From positions 1 through 39,401 of the forward strand of contig CAZNIT010000007.1 of assembly GCA_964573205.1 (NCBI GenBank): a DNA stretch of 39,401 nt, in the 5' to 3' direction. Of the stretch, positions 22,635 through 30,650 are shown piece by piece. The notes beneath the pieces are model-generated. The model saw only the letters and a list, made by a program, of their open reading frames with translations, was not told where the DNA came from and did no database searches. The translations under genes were made by a program, and so were the position numbers. This stretch comes from QNZT01 sp964573205. Its GTDB lineage: Bacteria; Campylobacterota; Campylobacteria; Campylobacterales; QNZT01. Within the stretch, counting starts at the first letter, position 1. The number at the start of each line of letters is the position of its first letter.

Positions 22635-24401
22635 CTAATCGGATGGTATGAGCATCTCTTCTTCGACCATTGCGTCAACAATCTTCTTGAAAACCACAAC
22701 CGCGTTTTGTGAAGCGAAATATTTTTTAAGTTTCGGATCGGGTTCTATGACCGTAACTCCTATCGTGTAGCGGTTTTGTTCATCGTTCGCAAATCCGAAA
22801 AAGGAACTGTTATAGATCTCTTCATAAACGCCTTTAACCGCGATTTGTGCCGTACCCGTTTTCCCGCCGATATCCAATCCCGGGGTGTATGCGCCTTTTC
22901 CTGTACCTTCGTTGACGGTTTTTACAAGAATTTTGTGCATAGTTTCGGCTACCTCTTTGTCTATTACGGCGGTGGCTCTTTTTCTGTAAATCCTTCTTAT
23001 GGTTCTTGTGTGAGGATTGAAATATTCTCCGATCGTGGGTCTTAAAATTTTTCCGTCGTTATTAAAAGCGTTGAAAGCTTTGAGTAATTGAAAAAAGTTC
23101 ACTTTCATTCCGTATCCGTAAGAGGCCGTCGCTTTGAATATACTGTTTTTAAATTGATGAATATTCGGTATGGAACCGCTTAACTCATAGCTTAAATCGA
23201 TACCGCTTTTTCGCGAGAAACCGAATTTCCTCAATCCTTTGAAAAAAGTGATCGTATCAAGAAGAGTGGAAAGTTTGGCCATACCTACGTTACTAGAGTG
23301 GACGATGATATTTTCCGCACTTAAATAGTCGTATTTATGCTCATCGGTAATGATCTTGTTTCCAAGACGATAGCGACCGTTTTCGACATTTATGATATCA
23401 AGCGGTCTTATTGCATTTTCTTGAAGAAGTAGGGCGAATGTAATCGCTTTCATTACCGATCCCGGTTCAAATATGTATCTTACGGCCGAAATGCTGGTAT
23501 TTGGTACATCCGCAACCGTTATTTTATTCGGATCGTAACGTCTCGAGCTGGCTAAAGCGACTATGTTGGCGCTGGAGCTATCCATAACGCAGGCTATTAT
23601 TTCTTTGGCTTTGAAGACTTTTATCTGCTCATCGAGAATTTTTTCGACTCTTTTTTGAAGTTTGAGATATATGCTTGTTATAATATCGTAACCGTCTATT
23701 CTGTTTTTCGCTTCCGAATTTTGATCGAGAATGATATTTCCCCTTACATCTCTTCTGCCTTCGATATAGGTGCTTTGTATCCCTTCGAGTTGCTCGTCGT
23801 AATATTTCTCAAGCCCGTATTTGCCTCGAATGCTCTGATAGTTTCCTTTATGCTCTTTTTGCATAAAGCCTATATACGGCGAAAGGGTATCTTTAAGCGG
23901 ATAGATGCGGTACTCTCCCGTTTCGAAAATACTGAGTCCATGATTTATACTTCTACCGCTTTTTTCATCGGTATATTTACGAAATACTCCGTATCTTGCG
24001 AGATTGTAACGAAGTTGACTAAGATAGCGGGCGGATTTCGAATCGAGTGTGGTGGAGATATTTACGAAACCGAAATTAGATTGGAGTTTTTCTCTTATAT
24101 AAAAAGGATCGAGTTTGCTGAAAATTGAGAAAAGTTTTACAAATAGATCCAATTTGTCCGGATCAATACATCTGGTATCGACTTGAGCGGTATAGAGTTT
24201 TTTACTTGTCGCGATTGTATAATGGTTTTTGCTGAGGATATCTCCCCTTATGGCTTTGTCTCTTTCGGATGTTTTTAGTTTCGGAAGATCGGAACTTTTT
24301 GAAAAGATATTGAAAATCGTACCGATCAAGACTAGAAAAAGCAGCGATTGAATAAAAAATATAATCGCTATCTTGATTTTTTTATTATCATTTTGATTCA
24401 T
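22635..24401 (-). CDS. ftsI: Peptidoglycan transpeptidase, class B PBP (FtsI/PBP3)
   Basis: FtsI is the septal transpeptidase that crosslinks new peptidoglycan with FtsW. The 588-residue protein has a short cytoplasmic N-terminus, one membrane anchor (about 9-31), a periplasmic pedestal (RGDILSKNHYTIATS near residue 52) and the transpeptidase domain with Ser315-x-x-Lys318 (EPGSVMKAIT), Ser369-Ser-Asn371 (VHSSNVGMAK) and Lys514-Thr-Gly-Thr (GKTGTAQ). The length is normal. The ATG has no recognisable ribosome site, and a TATAAT box ends only 7 bases before it, inside an inverted repeat, so it may be translated from a leaderless message or by read-through from fliE. The order flgB-flgC-fliE-ftsI also occurs in Campylobacter from memory. 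Pairing with the SEDS gene at 25859 is likely. Confidence 0.92.
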   Translation of the reverse strand: MNQNDNKKIKIAIIFFIQSLLFLVLIGTIFNIFSKSSDLPKLKTSERDKAIRGDILSKNHYTIATSKKLYTAQVDTRCIDPDKLDLFVKLFSIFSKLDPFYIREKLQSNFGFVNISTTLDSKSARYLSQLRYNLARYGVFRKYTDEKSGRSINHGLSIFETGEYRIYPLKDTLSPYIGFMQKEHKGNYQSIRGKYGLEKYYDEQLEGIQSTYIEGRRDVRGNIILDQNSEAKNRIDGYDIITSIYLKLQKRVEKILDEQIKVFKAKEIIACVMDSSSANIVALASSRRYDPNKITVADVPNTSISAVRYIFEPGSVMKAITFALLLQENAIRPLDIINVENGRYRLGNKIITDEHKYDYLSAENIIVHSSNVGMAKLSTLLDTITFFKGLRKFGFSRKSGIDLSYELSGSIPNIHQFKNSIFKATASYGYGMKVNFFQLLKAFNAFNNDGKILRPTIGEYFNPHTRTIRRIYRKRATAVIDKEVAETMHKILVKTVNEGTGKGAYTPGLDIGGKTGTAQIAVKGVYEEIYNSSFFGFANDEQNRYTIGVTVIEPDPKLKKYFASQNAVVVFKKIVDAMVEEEMLIPSD

Positions 24402-24424
24402 TCATCAATTATAATGAACGAATC
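24395..24424 (-). promoter_or_regulatory. Inverted repeat with -10 box at the ftsI start
   Basis: GATTCATTCAT (24395-24405) and ATGAACGAATC (24414-24424) form an 11-base inverted repeat with one mismatch around an 8-base centre. The centre holds TATAAT read on the - strand (24413-24408), and the left arm contains the ftsI start codon. This could be a promoter with an operator laid over it. A second perfect palindrome, CATTAATTAATG, abuts it (24424-24435). Confidence 0.4.
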
Positions 24425-24436
24425 ATTAATTAATGC

Positions 24437-24453
24437 AAAAGGTATTTTACCTT
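24437..24453 (-). terminator. Weak terminator after fliE
   Basis: On the - strand AAGGTA, a 3-base loop, then TACCTT followed by two more T bases. The stem is only six pairs, so it may attenuate rather than stop transcription from the flagellar genes into ftsI. Confidence 0.4.
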
Positions 24454-24460
24454 CGTTTAA

Positions 24461-24757
24461 TTATATTTGAGTTCTCAATATCTCTTTATAGGCGCTGAGT
24501 GCCTTATTCCTTACCTCCAACATCATCTTCATGCTGATTTCCGCTTTATCTATCGCTATCGCGGCTTGATGAAGATCTTTTACCTCTCCCGTGGCGATAT
24601 CTTTTAACGCTTTATCGCCTTTTATCTGCATATTGTTCACATCGTTTAACGAGGCTTTTAAAACCGTTAAAAAATCGTTTCCCTCACTTTTTGCGGCGGT
24701 AGTCTCCTTGACACTTGCAAGAGAGACGGGTGAAATACTTTGTAATGCCTGTGCCAT
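24461..24757 (-). CDS. fliE: Flagellar hook-basal body protein FliE
   Basis: FliE joins the MS ring to the proximal rod and is the first rod substrate of the flagellar export machine. The 98-residue protein has FLTVLKASLNDVNNMQIKGD at 29-48 and the conserved C-terminal segment HQAAIAIDKAEISMKMMLEV, then RNKALSAYKEILRTQI, typical of FliE. There is no signal peptide, as expected for a type III export substrate. AAAGGAT precedes the ATG, and flgC ends 3 bases upstream. Its transcript probably starts at the sigma-54 promoter in front of flgB. Confidence 0.93.
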   Translation of the reverse strand: MAQALQSISPVSLASVKETTAAKSEGNDFLTVLKASLNDVNNMQIKGDKALKDIATGEVKDLHQAAIAIDKAEISMKMMLEVRNKALSAYKEILRTQI

Positions 24758-24760
24758 TTA

Positions 24761-25255
24761 CTATCCTTTCAACAGATCGATGGAACTTTGCGCCATCGTT
24801 TTCGTACTTTGGTATGCCGCGACATTTGCTTGGTACGCTCTGGTCGCTTCTATTAGATCGGCCATTTCGATAACGGGATTAACGTTTGGGAGCGAAACGT
24901 ATCCGTTTTCGTCCGCATCGGGATTGGCCGGATCGAACTTCAGACGAAAAGGCGAATCGTCGCGAATCACTTTATCGACGACGACACCCATCACCGGCGG
25001 TTTTGCAAACTCTTGTGCCGCCGGATCGTCTATCGTATTTTCATCTTTTAAAAAAGAGCTTTTATTCGATAGTTCTTGGGATAAAAGTTGTGAAAAATCA
25101 ACCGCTTTAAAGACCGCTTCTCTTCTTCTGTACGGACCTCCTTCATCCGTCCTGGTCGTATTCGCGTTAGCGATGTTGGAACTTATTAAATTTATGCGAA
25201 ATCTTTGTGCCGACAACCCGTAACCGCTTATGTCGAAACCGCTTAAAAACGACAT
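24761..25255 (-). CDS. flgC: Flagellar basal-body rod protein FlgC
   Basis: FlgC is a proximal rod protein. The 164-residue protein begins with the rod signature ISGYGLSAQRFRINLISSNI with ANANTTRT after it (residues 9-36), and ends with NVNPVIEMADLIEATRAYQA and QSSIDLLKG, the paired N- and C-terminal helices of axial proteins. The middle includes RREAVFKAVDF and PDADENGYVSLP, which are FlgC-specific. It is about 25 residues longer than enteric FlgC, as is usual for the phylum. AAGGAG lies ahead of the ATG; flgB is 13 bases upstream and fliE 3 bases downstream. Confidence 0.95.
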   Translation of the reverse strand: MSFLSGFDISGYGLSAQRFRINLISSNIANANTTRTDEGGPYRRREAVFKAVDFSQLLSQELSNKSSFLKDENTIDDPAAQEFAKPPVMGVVVDKVIRDDSPFRLKFDPANPDADENGYVSLPNVNPVIEMADLIEATRAYQANVAAYQSTKTMAQSSIDLLKG

Positions 25256-25268
25256 TTGTCATACTCCT

Positions 25269-25700
25269 TTATTGTATTTTACCAGATGCGTCTAAAACGC
25301 TTTTAAAGATCATTCCCTGTTTTTTTATGGCACTTGTAAGTGCGTCGAACATAATTGCGTTTTTACTCATTTGCGTACTTTCTATATCGATATCTACATT
25401 ATTGGCGTCGTTTCTTGTTGGATGGGCGCCTCTGAAAAAGATTCGGGCTCTTGGAGAATCGTTTTCATCTATAAAATCCAGATGAGCGGGATCGCTTTTT
25501 GCCAACAGTAATCTTTTTTTCGACGTATCGTAAAGTGCGTTCGCCTCACTCTTTAGCACATCCTCGAAACTGATATCTCTTGATCTGTAATAGGGAGTAT
25601 CCACATTCGCGATATTCCCGGATATGATTTTTTGTCTATAAGCCCTAAAATCGAGCGCTTCTATCGCCAAGGGCATCGATTTTGTTATACTCAAACCCAT
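25269..25700 (-). CDS. flgB: Flagellar basal-body rod protein FlgB
   Basis: FlgB is a proximal rod component and the first gene of the flgB-flgC-fliE set. The 143-residue protein has the N-terminal rod motif ALDFRAYRQKIISGNIANVD followed by TPYYRSRDISFEDVL, and the C-terminal NVDIDIESTQMSKNAIMFDA segment. It has no signal peptide, as expected for a type III substrate. The AGGAG ribosome site is at 25710-25706, only a couple of bases inside the predicted sigma-54 transcript, which gives a very short leader. It is transcribed away from ftsW. Confidence 0.95.
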   Translation of the reverse strand: MGLSITKSMPLAIEALDFRAYRQKIISGNIANVDTPYYRSRDISFEDVLKSEANALYDTSKKRLLLAKSDPAHLDFIDENDSPRARIFFRGAHPTRNDANNVDIDIESTQMSKNAIMFDALTSAIKKQGMIFKSVLDASGKIQ

Positions 25701-25720
25701 TAAAACTCCTCAGATAAAAA

Positions 25721-25739
25721 CAAGCAAATTCCATACCTA
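25721..25739 (-). promoter_or_regulatory. Sigma-54 (RpoN) promoter of flgB-flgC-fliE
   Basis: On the - strand the sequence reads TAGGTATGGAATTTGCTTG. The essential GG (25737-25736) and GC (25725-25724) are separated by exactly ten bases, and TTTGCTT matches the -12 element well; the -24 element is partial. A start near 25712 would give a 12-base leader containing AGGAG. RpoN control of basal-body and hook genes is established in Helicobacter and Campylobacter. Confidence 0.65.
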
Positions 25740-25812
25740 ATCTAAATATTTTATTTTATATCTAATAATTCAAATTAATTGAATAATAATAACATAAATA
25801 TCACATTAATCA

Positions 25813-25827
25813 AAGTTTGTGTAGAAT
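25813..25827 (+). promoter_or_regulatory. Promoter of ftsW-murG
   Basis: AAGTTTGTGTAG followed by AAT, with TAGAAT (25822-25827) as the -10 box preceded by TGTG, lies 32 bases before the ftsW start. It shares 13 identical bases with the promoter at 11531. It is divergent from the sigma-54 promoter of flgB, about 75 bases away. Confidence 0.5.
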
Positions 25828-25858
25828 CAAAAAAATTATAGCTTCAAGGATAAGGTGA

Positions 25859-27019
25859 TTGTCAACGGATAAGACTATTTTTTTTATTAGTGTCGCATTG
25901 ATCACCATAGGTATAATTTTCTCTCTATCTTTGAGTGCTTATGTCAGTTTACAAGTTTATGCTGACGAGTTTCATTTTTTCATCAGACAGCTTGGAAGCG
26001 GACTTTTTTGTATATTTTTGATTTGGTTTATTTCGAAGCTCGATCCCGATCGTTATTTTCTGCCTCTTGGCTTCGCTCTATTTTTTATATTTTTGTTTTT
26101 GATGTCCGTGATGCCTTTTTTATCAAGTTCTCTAGTTACCGAGATAGGGGGAGCAAAACGCTGGATAAAGCTAGGTTCTTTATCTCTTGCTCCGGTTGAA
26201 TTTTTTAAAGTGGGTTTTATAGTGTTTCTTGCTTGGAGTTTTTCGAGAAAACTTGATCATTCGGATAAAAGTTTAAAAGAGGAGTTCGCGGTTTTTTGGC
26301 CCTATTTTTTGGTTTTTGGAGTTGTCACCTATCTCATCGCTATTATGCAAAACGATATCGGACAGGTGATCGTGTTAGCCGTTATTTTATTGGTAATGGG
26401 TTCTATGGCGGGAACTAGCACGAGATTTTTCTCAATCGCGATGGTAGCGATTTTAGTTGTCGTTGTATTGGCGGTTGCGGGATCCGAACATAGGATTCTT
26501 AGGGTAAAATCATGGTGGAACAGTATTCAAGGTACGATTTTATCTCTCTTGCCCGATGATATAGCCTCTAAGTTCAGAGTTAGCGATGCATATGAACCTT
26601 ATCAGGTGTCAAATGCTTATAATGCCATTCAAAACGGAGGATTATTTGGAACCGGCCTGGGTAACGGAACGATAAAACTCGGGTTTTTATCGGAAGTTCA
26701 TACCGACTTTATATTGGCCGGGATCGCCGAAGAGGTCGGTGTGATCGGTCTTATAGTCGTAATTTCTCTTTTTTACGTGTTGATGTTTCGAATGCTTAAA
26801 ATTTCCAACAGAAGCGAAAACAGAGTCTATTCATTGTTTGCGCTTGGCGTAGCACTTCTTTTTGGAACTACGTTTTTTATAAATAGTTTCGGAGTGACGG
26901 GAATCACTCCCGTAAAAGGGTTGGCTGTTCCTCTGCTAAGTTACGGAGGCAGTTCTTTGGTGGCTCACTCCATAGCCATCGGAATGATTTTGATGATCAG
27001 CAAAAAGGTGAAGTATTGA
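25859..27019 (+). CDS. ftsW: SEDS peptidoglycan glycosyltransferase (FtsW)
   Basis: A SEDS-family membrane enzyme that polymerises lipid II at the division site together with a class B PBP. The 386-residue protein has about ten helices. Conserved segments are GGAKRWIKLGSLSLAPVEFF, AIMQNDIGQVIVLAVI, NAIQNGGLFGTGLGNGTIKL ahead of SEVHTDFILAGIAEEVG, and the C-terminal VPLLSYGGSSLVAHSIAIGM. The TTG start is supported by AAGGA 8 bases upstream; GTG at 25855 is out of frame. RodA has the same fold, but co-translation with murG (TTGA overlap) and ftsI across the intergenic region favour FtsW. Confidence 0.85.
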   Translation: MSTDKTIFFISVALITIGIIFSLSLSAYVSLQVYADEFHFFIRQLGSGLFCIFLIWFISKLDPDRYFLPLGFALFFIFLFLMSVMPFLSSSLVTEIGGAKRWIKLGSLSLAPVEFFKVGFIVFLAWSFSRKLDHSDKSLKEEFAVFWPYFLVFGVVTYLIAIMQNDIGQVIVLAVILLVMGSMAGTSTRFFSIAMVAILVVVVLAVAGSEHRILRVKSWWNSIQGTILSLLPDDIASKFRVSDAYEPYQVSNAYNAIQNGGLFGTGLGNGTIKLGFLSEVHTDFILAGIAEEVGVIGLIVVISLFYVLMFRMLKISNRSENRVYSLFALGVALLFGTTFFINSFGVTGITPVKGLAVPLLSYGGSSLVAHSIAIGMILMISKKVKY

Positions 27020-28029
27020 AAAATATCGCTATAACCGGCGGCGGGACGGGAGGACACTTAAGTATAGTTCGAGCAGTAAAAGAGGAACTTAATTTAAGAG
27101 GAATGAAACCTCTGTTTTTTGGTTGTGATTTCGGACAGGATCGGGAATGGTTCGAGGATGACGAGGGATTTTGTCAAAAATATTTTTTTGACATTACAAG
27201 CGTGGTGGATAAAAATTTCAAAGGTAAATTAACCAGTATGTCGAAAATTCTAAAATCATCCGTAACCGTTCGTAAAATTTTTAAAGAGTATGATATAGAA
27301 GCCGTACTTTCGGTAGGAGGTTATGCCGCCGCTCCGGCAAGCATAGCCGCCATATTCACCGGAAAAGAGTTTTATATTCATGAACAAAACGCAGTGATGG
27401 GTAGATTGAACGCTATATTTGCAAAAAGAGCCAAAACGGTATTTTCTCCCTATCTTGAAAGTTCACCCGTAAAAGATTATCCCGTAAGCGACTCTTTTTT
27501 TCAAAGCGCGAGACTTAGAAGCGAGCTAAAAACCATTATTTTTTTAGGTGGTAGTCAGGGTGCAACCGCAATCAACGATTTTGCAAAATGCGTGGCTAAA
27601 GGTCTGGATCAAAAAGGTATAAAAATTATCCATCAAAGTGGCAAGCGTGATTTTGAAGCTCTAAAAAAGTTTTATAAGCAGGAGGGAATCGATGCGGATC
27701 TTTTCGATTTTCATAAAAACCTTCATAAAAAAATATCGGAGGCGGATTTTGCTATTTGTCGTGCCGGAGCCGGTACGTTGTGGGAGCTTGTTGCCAATCA
27801 ACTTCCCGCTATGTATATACCTTATCCCTATGCTTCGAACGATCATCAGTTTTACAATGCCAAATATCTTTTGGATAAAAGAGTTTCGTTTCTTGTTCGT
27901 CAAAACGAGTTGAGTAGCAATAAACTATCAATGATATTCGGTAGTGACTTAGCTGATATGAGTGAAGGCCTAAAAGGCATCATATCTCCCGAGGGAGCGG
28001 CGAAAATAGTCGATTTTATGAATACTTGA
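27016..28029 (+). CDS. murG: UDP-GlcNAc:lipid I N-acetylglucosaminyltransferase
   Basis: MurG adds GlcNAc to lipid I to make lipid II on the cytoplasmic side of the membrane, supplying FtsW, FtsI and PBP1A. The 337-residue GT28 enzyme has the N-terminal GGGTGGHLSIVRAVKEEL loop, VGGYAAAPASIAAI, FYIHEQNAVMGRLNAIFAK, the C-domain FLGGSQGATAINDF and CRAGAGTLWELVANQLPAMY, then IPYPYASNDHQFYNAK, all diagnostic. The start is TTG, overlapping the ftsW stop (TTGA), with AAAAGGTGA upstream. It is slightly shorter than E. coli MurG (355), as usual in Campylobacterota. A 10-base-pair hairpin follows in the gap to alaS. Confidence 0.95.
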   Translation: MKNIAITGGGTGGHLSIVRAVKEELNLRGMKPLFFGCDFGQDREWFEDDEGFCQKYFFDITSVVDKNFKGKLTSMSKILKSSVTVRKIFKEYDIEAVLSVGGYAAAPASIAAIFTGKEFYIHEQNAVMGRLNAIFAKRAKTVFSPYLESSPVKDYPVSDSFFQSARLRSELKTIIFLGGSQGATAINDFAKCVAKGLDQKGIKIIHQSGKRDFEALKKFYKQEGIDADLFDFHKNLHKKISEADFAICRAGAGTLWELVANQLPAMYIPYPYASNDHQFYNAKYLLDKRVSFLVRQNELSSNKLSMIFGSDLADMSEGLKGIISPEGAAKIVDFMNT

Positions 28030-28055
28030 GAGCTTTTATCCGTTAGGCGTATATC

Positions 28056-28078
28056 AGATATTTTAAGATAAAATATCT
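28056..28078 (+). promoter_or_regulatory. Perfect 10-bp inverted repeat before alaS
   Basis: AGATATTTTA (28056-28065), three bases, then TAAAATATCT (28069-28078), a perfect repeat 19 bases before the alaS ATG. It could be a terminator for murG, although no T run follows. It could also be an operator or promoter, since TTTTAAGATAAAAT inside it resembles an extended -10 element. An AAAGGA ribosome site sits just after it. Confidence 0.45.
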
Positions 28079-28097
28079 CAGTAAAGGATATGTTGAA

Positions 28098-30650
28098 ATG
28101 GATATTAGAAAAGAATTTTTAGACTATTTTGAGAGTAAGGGTCACAAGATAGTACAAAGCGGTCCGCTTGTACCCGAAGATGCTTCGCTACTTTTTACAA
28201 ATGCCGGAATGGTTCCTTTTAAAAGCGTTTTTACAGGCGAGGTTCCGCCGCCGTCTCCTCCAAGATATGCCAGCTCGCAGACTTGTATTCGTGCAGGGGG
28301 AAAACATAACGATCTTGAAAATGTAGGATATACCAACAGGCATCATACCTTTTTCGAAATGCTCGGTAACTTCTCTTTCGGCGACTATTTCAAAGAAGAG
28401 GCCATCGCTTATGCTTGGGAGTTTGTAACCGAAGTTCTCGCTCTTTCGAAAGAGCGACTTTGGGTAAGCGTTCATGAGAGTGACGACGAGGCTGAAGAGA
28501 TCTGGAAAAAATATATCTCAAGTGATCGTATAATGCGTTTTGGCGATAAAGATAATTTTTGGCAAATGGGGGATACCGGACCTTGCGGGCCTTGCTCGGA
28601 GATATTTTACGATCAAGGCGAAGAGCGTTTTAATTCACCAGAAGATAGGATGGGTGGAGAAGGAGATAGATTTTTAGAGATTTGGAATCTTGTTTTTATG
28701 CAATACGAAAGAGACAAGGAAGGAAATCTCACGCCTCTTCCCAAACCCTCCATCGATACGGGAATGGGACTTGAGAGAGTCACAGCCATCAAAGAGGGAA
28801 AATTTAGTAATTATGATACAACTCTTTTTATGCCTCTTATAGAAAAAGTTGCCGAGATTTGTTCAAAAGAGTATATTTATGAAAATGGAGCCAGCTATAG
28901 AGTTATAGCCGATCATATTCGCTCAGTTACTTTTTTGCTTGCGCAGGGGGTGAATTTCGATAAAGAGGGACGAGGATATGTTCTTCGAAGAATACTGCGA
29001 CGAGCCGTAAGGCATGGTTATCTTCTTGGAATCAAAGAGCCTTTTATGTATAAACTTGTCGATACGCTAAATGAGATAATGTCGTCTCAATATCCTTATC
29101 TCGCGCAAAAGGCTTCGGGTATAAAGGAGCGGATCAGATATGAAGAGGAGAGGTTTTTTAAAACGATATCTTCAGGACTCGAGCTTTTTGAAAAGGAAGT
29201 TGAAAAGTCTTCCGATATTTTCAGCGGTGCCGTCGCATTTAAACTCTACGATACTTACGGTTTCCCACTTGATTTGACCGAGGATATGTTAAGAGATAAA
29301 AATATGAAAGTCGATATTAAAACTTTCGAAACGCTTATGAGCGAACAGAAACAAAGAGCTAAAGCGGCATGGAAAGGCAGTGGAGATGCAGTGGTGGAGG
29401 GCGACTTCAAAGAGATACTTCAAAAATATGGAGAAAACGAGTTTATCGGTTATGAAGCGTTAGAGTCGAAATCGACCGTATTGGCGGTTTTGAATAAGAG
29501 TTTTAAAAGCGTCGAGAGTCTAAAAAAGGGTGAAGAGGGGTGGATCTTTTTGGATAAGACTCCCTTTTACGCGCAAAGCGGCGGACAGTGTGCGGATATA
29601 GGTATCGCAAAAGGCGTGGGTGAAATTTTGGATACCCAAAAGTTTTTTGGTCTGAATCTCTCTAAGATAAAAGCCGAAAAGGATGTGAAGGTTTCGGATG
29701 AATTGTATGTAAAGGTCGATGACGGCCGGTTTGAGATAGCAAAACACCATACGGCAACGCATCTTCTTCACTCCGCATTGAAAAAGATTTTAGGCTCTCA
29801 TGTTTCACAGGCCGGAAGCCTTGTCGAAAAAAATCGTTTAAGATTTGATTTTTCACATCCTAAGGCTCTTGATAGAAGAGAGATTGAAGATATTGAAAAT
29901 TTTGTAAATGAAGTGATCTTAAAAGGTATCGACGTAAATACGGAGATTATGGCGATAGAGGAAGCTAAAAACAGAGGTGCGACGGCACTTTTTGGAGAGA
30001 AATACGGCGATAAAGTTCGAGTCGTGTCGCTGGATGAAGTGAGTATGGAACTTTGCGGCGGAACTCATGTGAAAAATAGCGCTAATATCGGAGCTTTTTT
30101 TATAACCAAAGAGAGCGGTGTGAGTGCCGGAGTGAGGCGGATAGAAGCGGTTGTCGGAAAAAGCGCTTTAAATCATGTAAAATCTATGAGAACACTTTTG
30201 TCGGAAGTGGTGATTGAAGTTAAAAATAAAGATCCGCTTCTGGGCATAAAACGTCTTAAAGATGAAGTGGCTTTACTAAAGCATGAGATAAAATCTTTAT
30301 CAAACAGCAGTAAAAAAACACTCTCGTCACAAGAGGTAGCCGGCGTTGAATTGATCGTAGATATTATCGAAGCGGGCGATATAAAAGAGATGATAGATCA
30401 AATCAAAAATCAAAAATCTTCGGTTGCCGTGATGCTTTTTCAAAAAAAAGGTCAAAAAGTACTTTTGGCGGCGGGTGTGAAAAACGCGCCGATCAAAGCC
30501 GGTTTGTGGATAAAGAAGATAGCTCCTATTCTCGGGGGCGGGGGCGGTGGTCGTGATGATTTTGCGCAAGCTGGAGGTAAAGACGTTTCAAAACTGGACG
30601 AAGCGGTGAAGGCTTCACTCGAATTTGCCAAATACGAACTTGGTGGTTGA
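28098..30650 (+). CDS. alaS: Alanyl-tRNA synthetase
   Basis: AlaS charges tRNA-Ala and edits mischarged Ser/Gly. The 850-residue protein has the class II core (VPFKSVFTGEVPPPSPPRYA, GNFSFGDYFKEEAIAYAWEF, GDTGPCGPCSEIFYD, SIDTGMGLERVTAI), the editing domain with KHHTATHLLHSALKKILGSH as its HxxxH zinc motif and MELCGGTHVKNSANIGAF with the second metal ligands, and a C-terminal C-Ala domain ending in the glycine-rich LGGGGGGRDDFAQAGGKD motif. Length is normal for Campylobacterota. Its stop overlaps the next start by one base (TGATG). It heads the alaS...maf...pbp1A block that is conserved, with fewer insertions, in Campylobacter (from memory). Confidence 0.98.
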   Translation: MDIRKEFLDYFESKGHKIVQSGPLVPEDASLLFTNAGMVPFKSVFTGEVPPPSPPRYASSQTCIRAGGKHNDLENVGYTNRHHTFFEMLGNFSFGDYFKEEAIAYAWEFVTEVLALSKERLWVSVHESDDEAEEIWKKYISSDRIMRFGDKDNFWQMGDTGPCGPCSEIFYDQGEERFNSPEDRMGGEGDRFLEIWNLVFMQYERDKEGNLTPLPKPSIDTGMGLERVTAIKEGKFSNYDTTLFMPLIEKVAEICSKEYIYENGASYRVIADHIRSVTFLLAQGVNFDKEGRGYVLRRILRRAVRHGYLLGIKEPFMYKLVDTLNEIMSSQYPYLAQKASGIKERIRYEEERFFKTISSGLELFEKEVEKSSDIFSGAVAFKLYDTYGFPLDLTEDMLRDKNMKVDIKTFETLMSEQKQRAKAAWKGSGDAVVEGDFKEILQKYGENEFIGYEALESKSTVLAVLNKSFKSVESLKKGEEGWIFLDKTPFYAQSGGQCADIGIAKGVGEILDTQKFFGLNLSKIKAEKDVKVSDELYVKVDDGRFEIAKHHTATHLLHSALKKILGSHVSQAGSLVEKNRLRFDFSHPKALDRREIEDIENFVNEVILKGIDVNTEIMAIEEAKNRGATALFGEKYGDKVRVVSLDEVSMELCGGTHVKNSANIGAFFITKESGVSAGVRRIEAVVGKSALNHVKSMRTLLSEVVIEVKNKDPLLGIKRLKDEVALLKHEIKSLSNSSKKTLSSQEVAGVELIVDIIEAGDIKEMIDQIKNQKSSVAVMLFQKKGQKVLLAAGVKNAPIKAGLWIKKIAPILGGGGGGRDDFAQAGGKDVSKLDEAVKASLEFAKYELGG

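Noticed and set aside
28188..28475. Antisense open frames within alaS and other genes
   Set aside because: They lie opposite well-conserved coding sequence, have no family motifs or ribosome sites and show composition expected of complementary-strand shadows.
30534..30545. G-rich tract near the end of alaS as a phase-variable repeat
   Set aside because: The G5-C-G5 run is interrupted and encodes the conserved glycine-rich motif of the AlaS C-terminal domain; slippage in an essential gene is unlikely.
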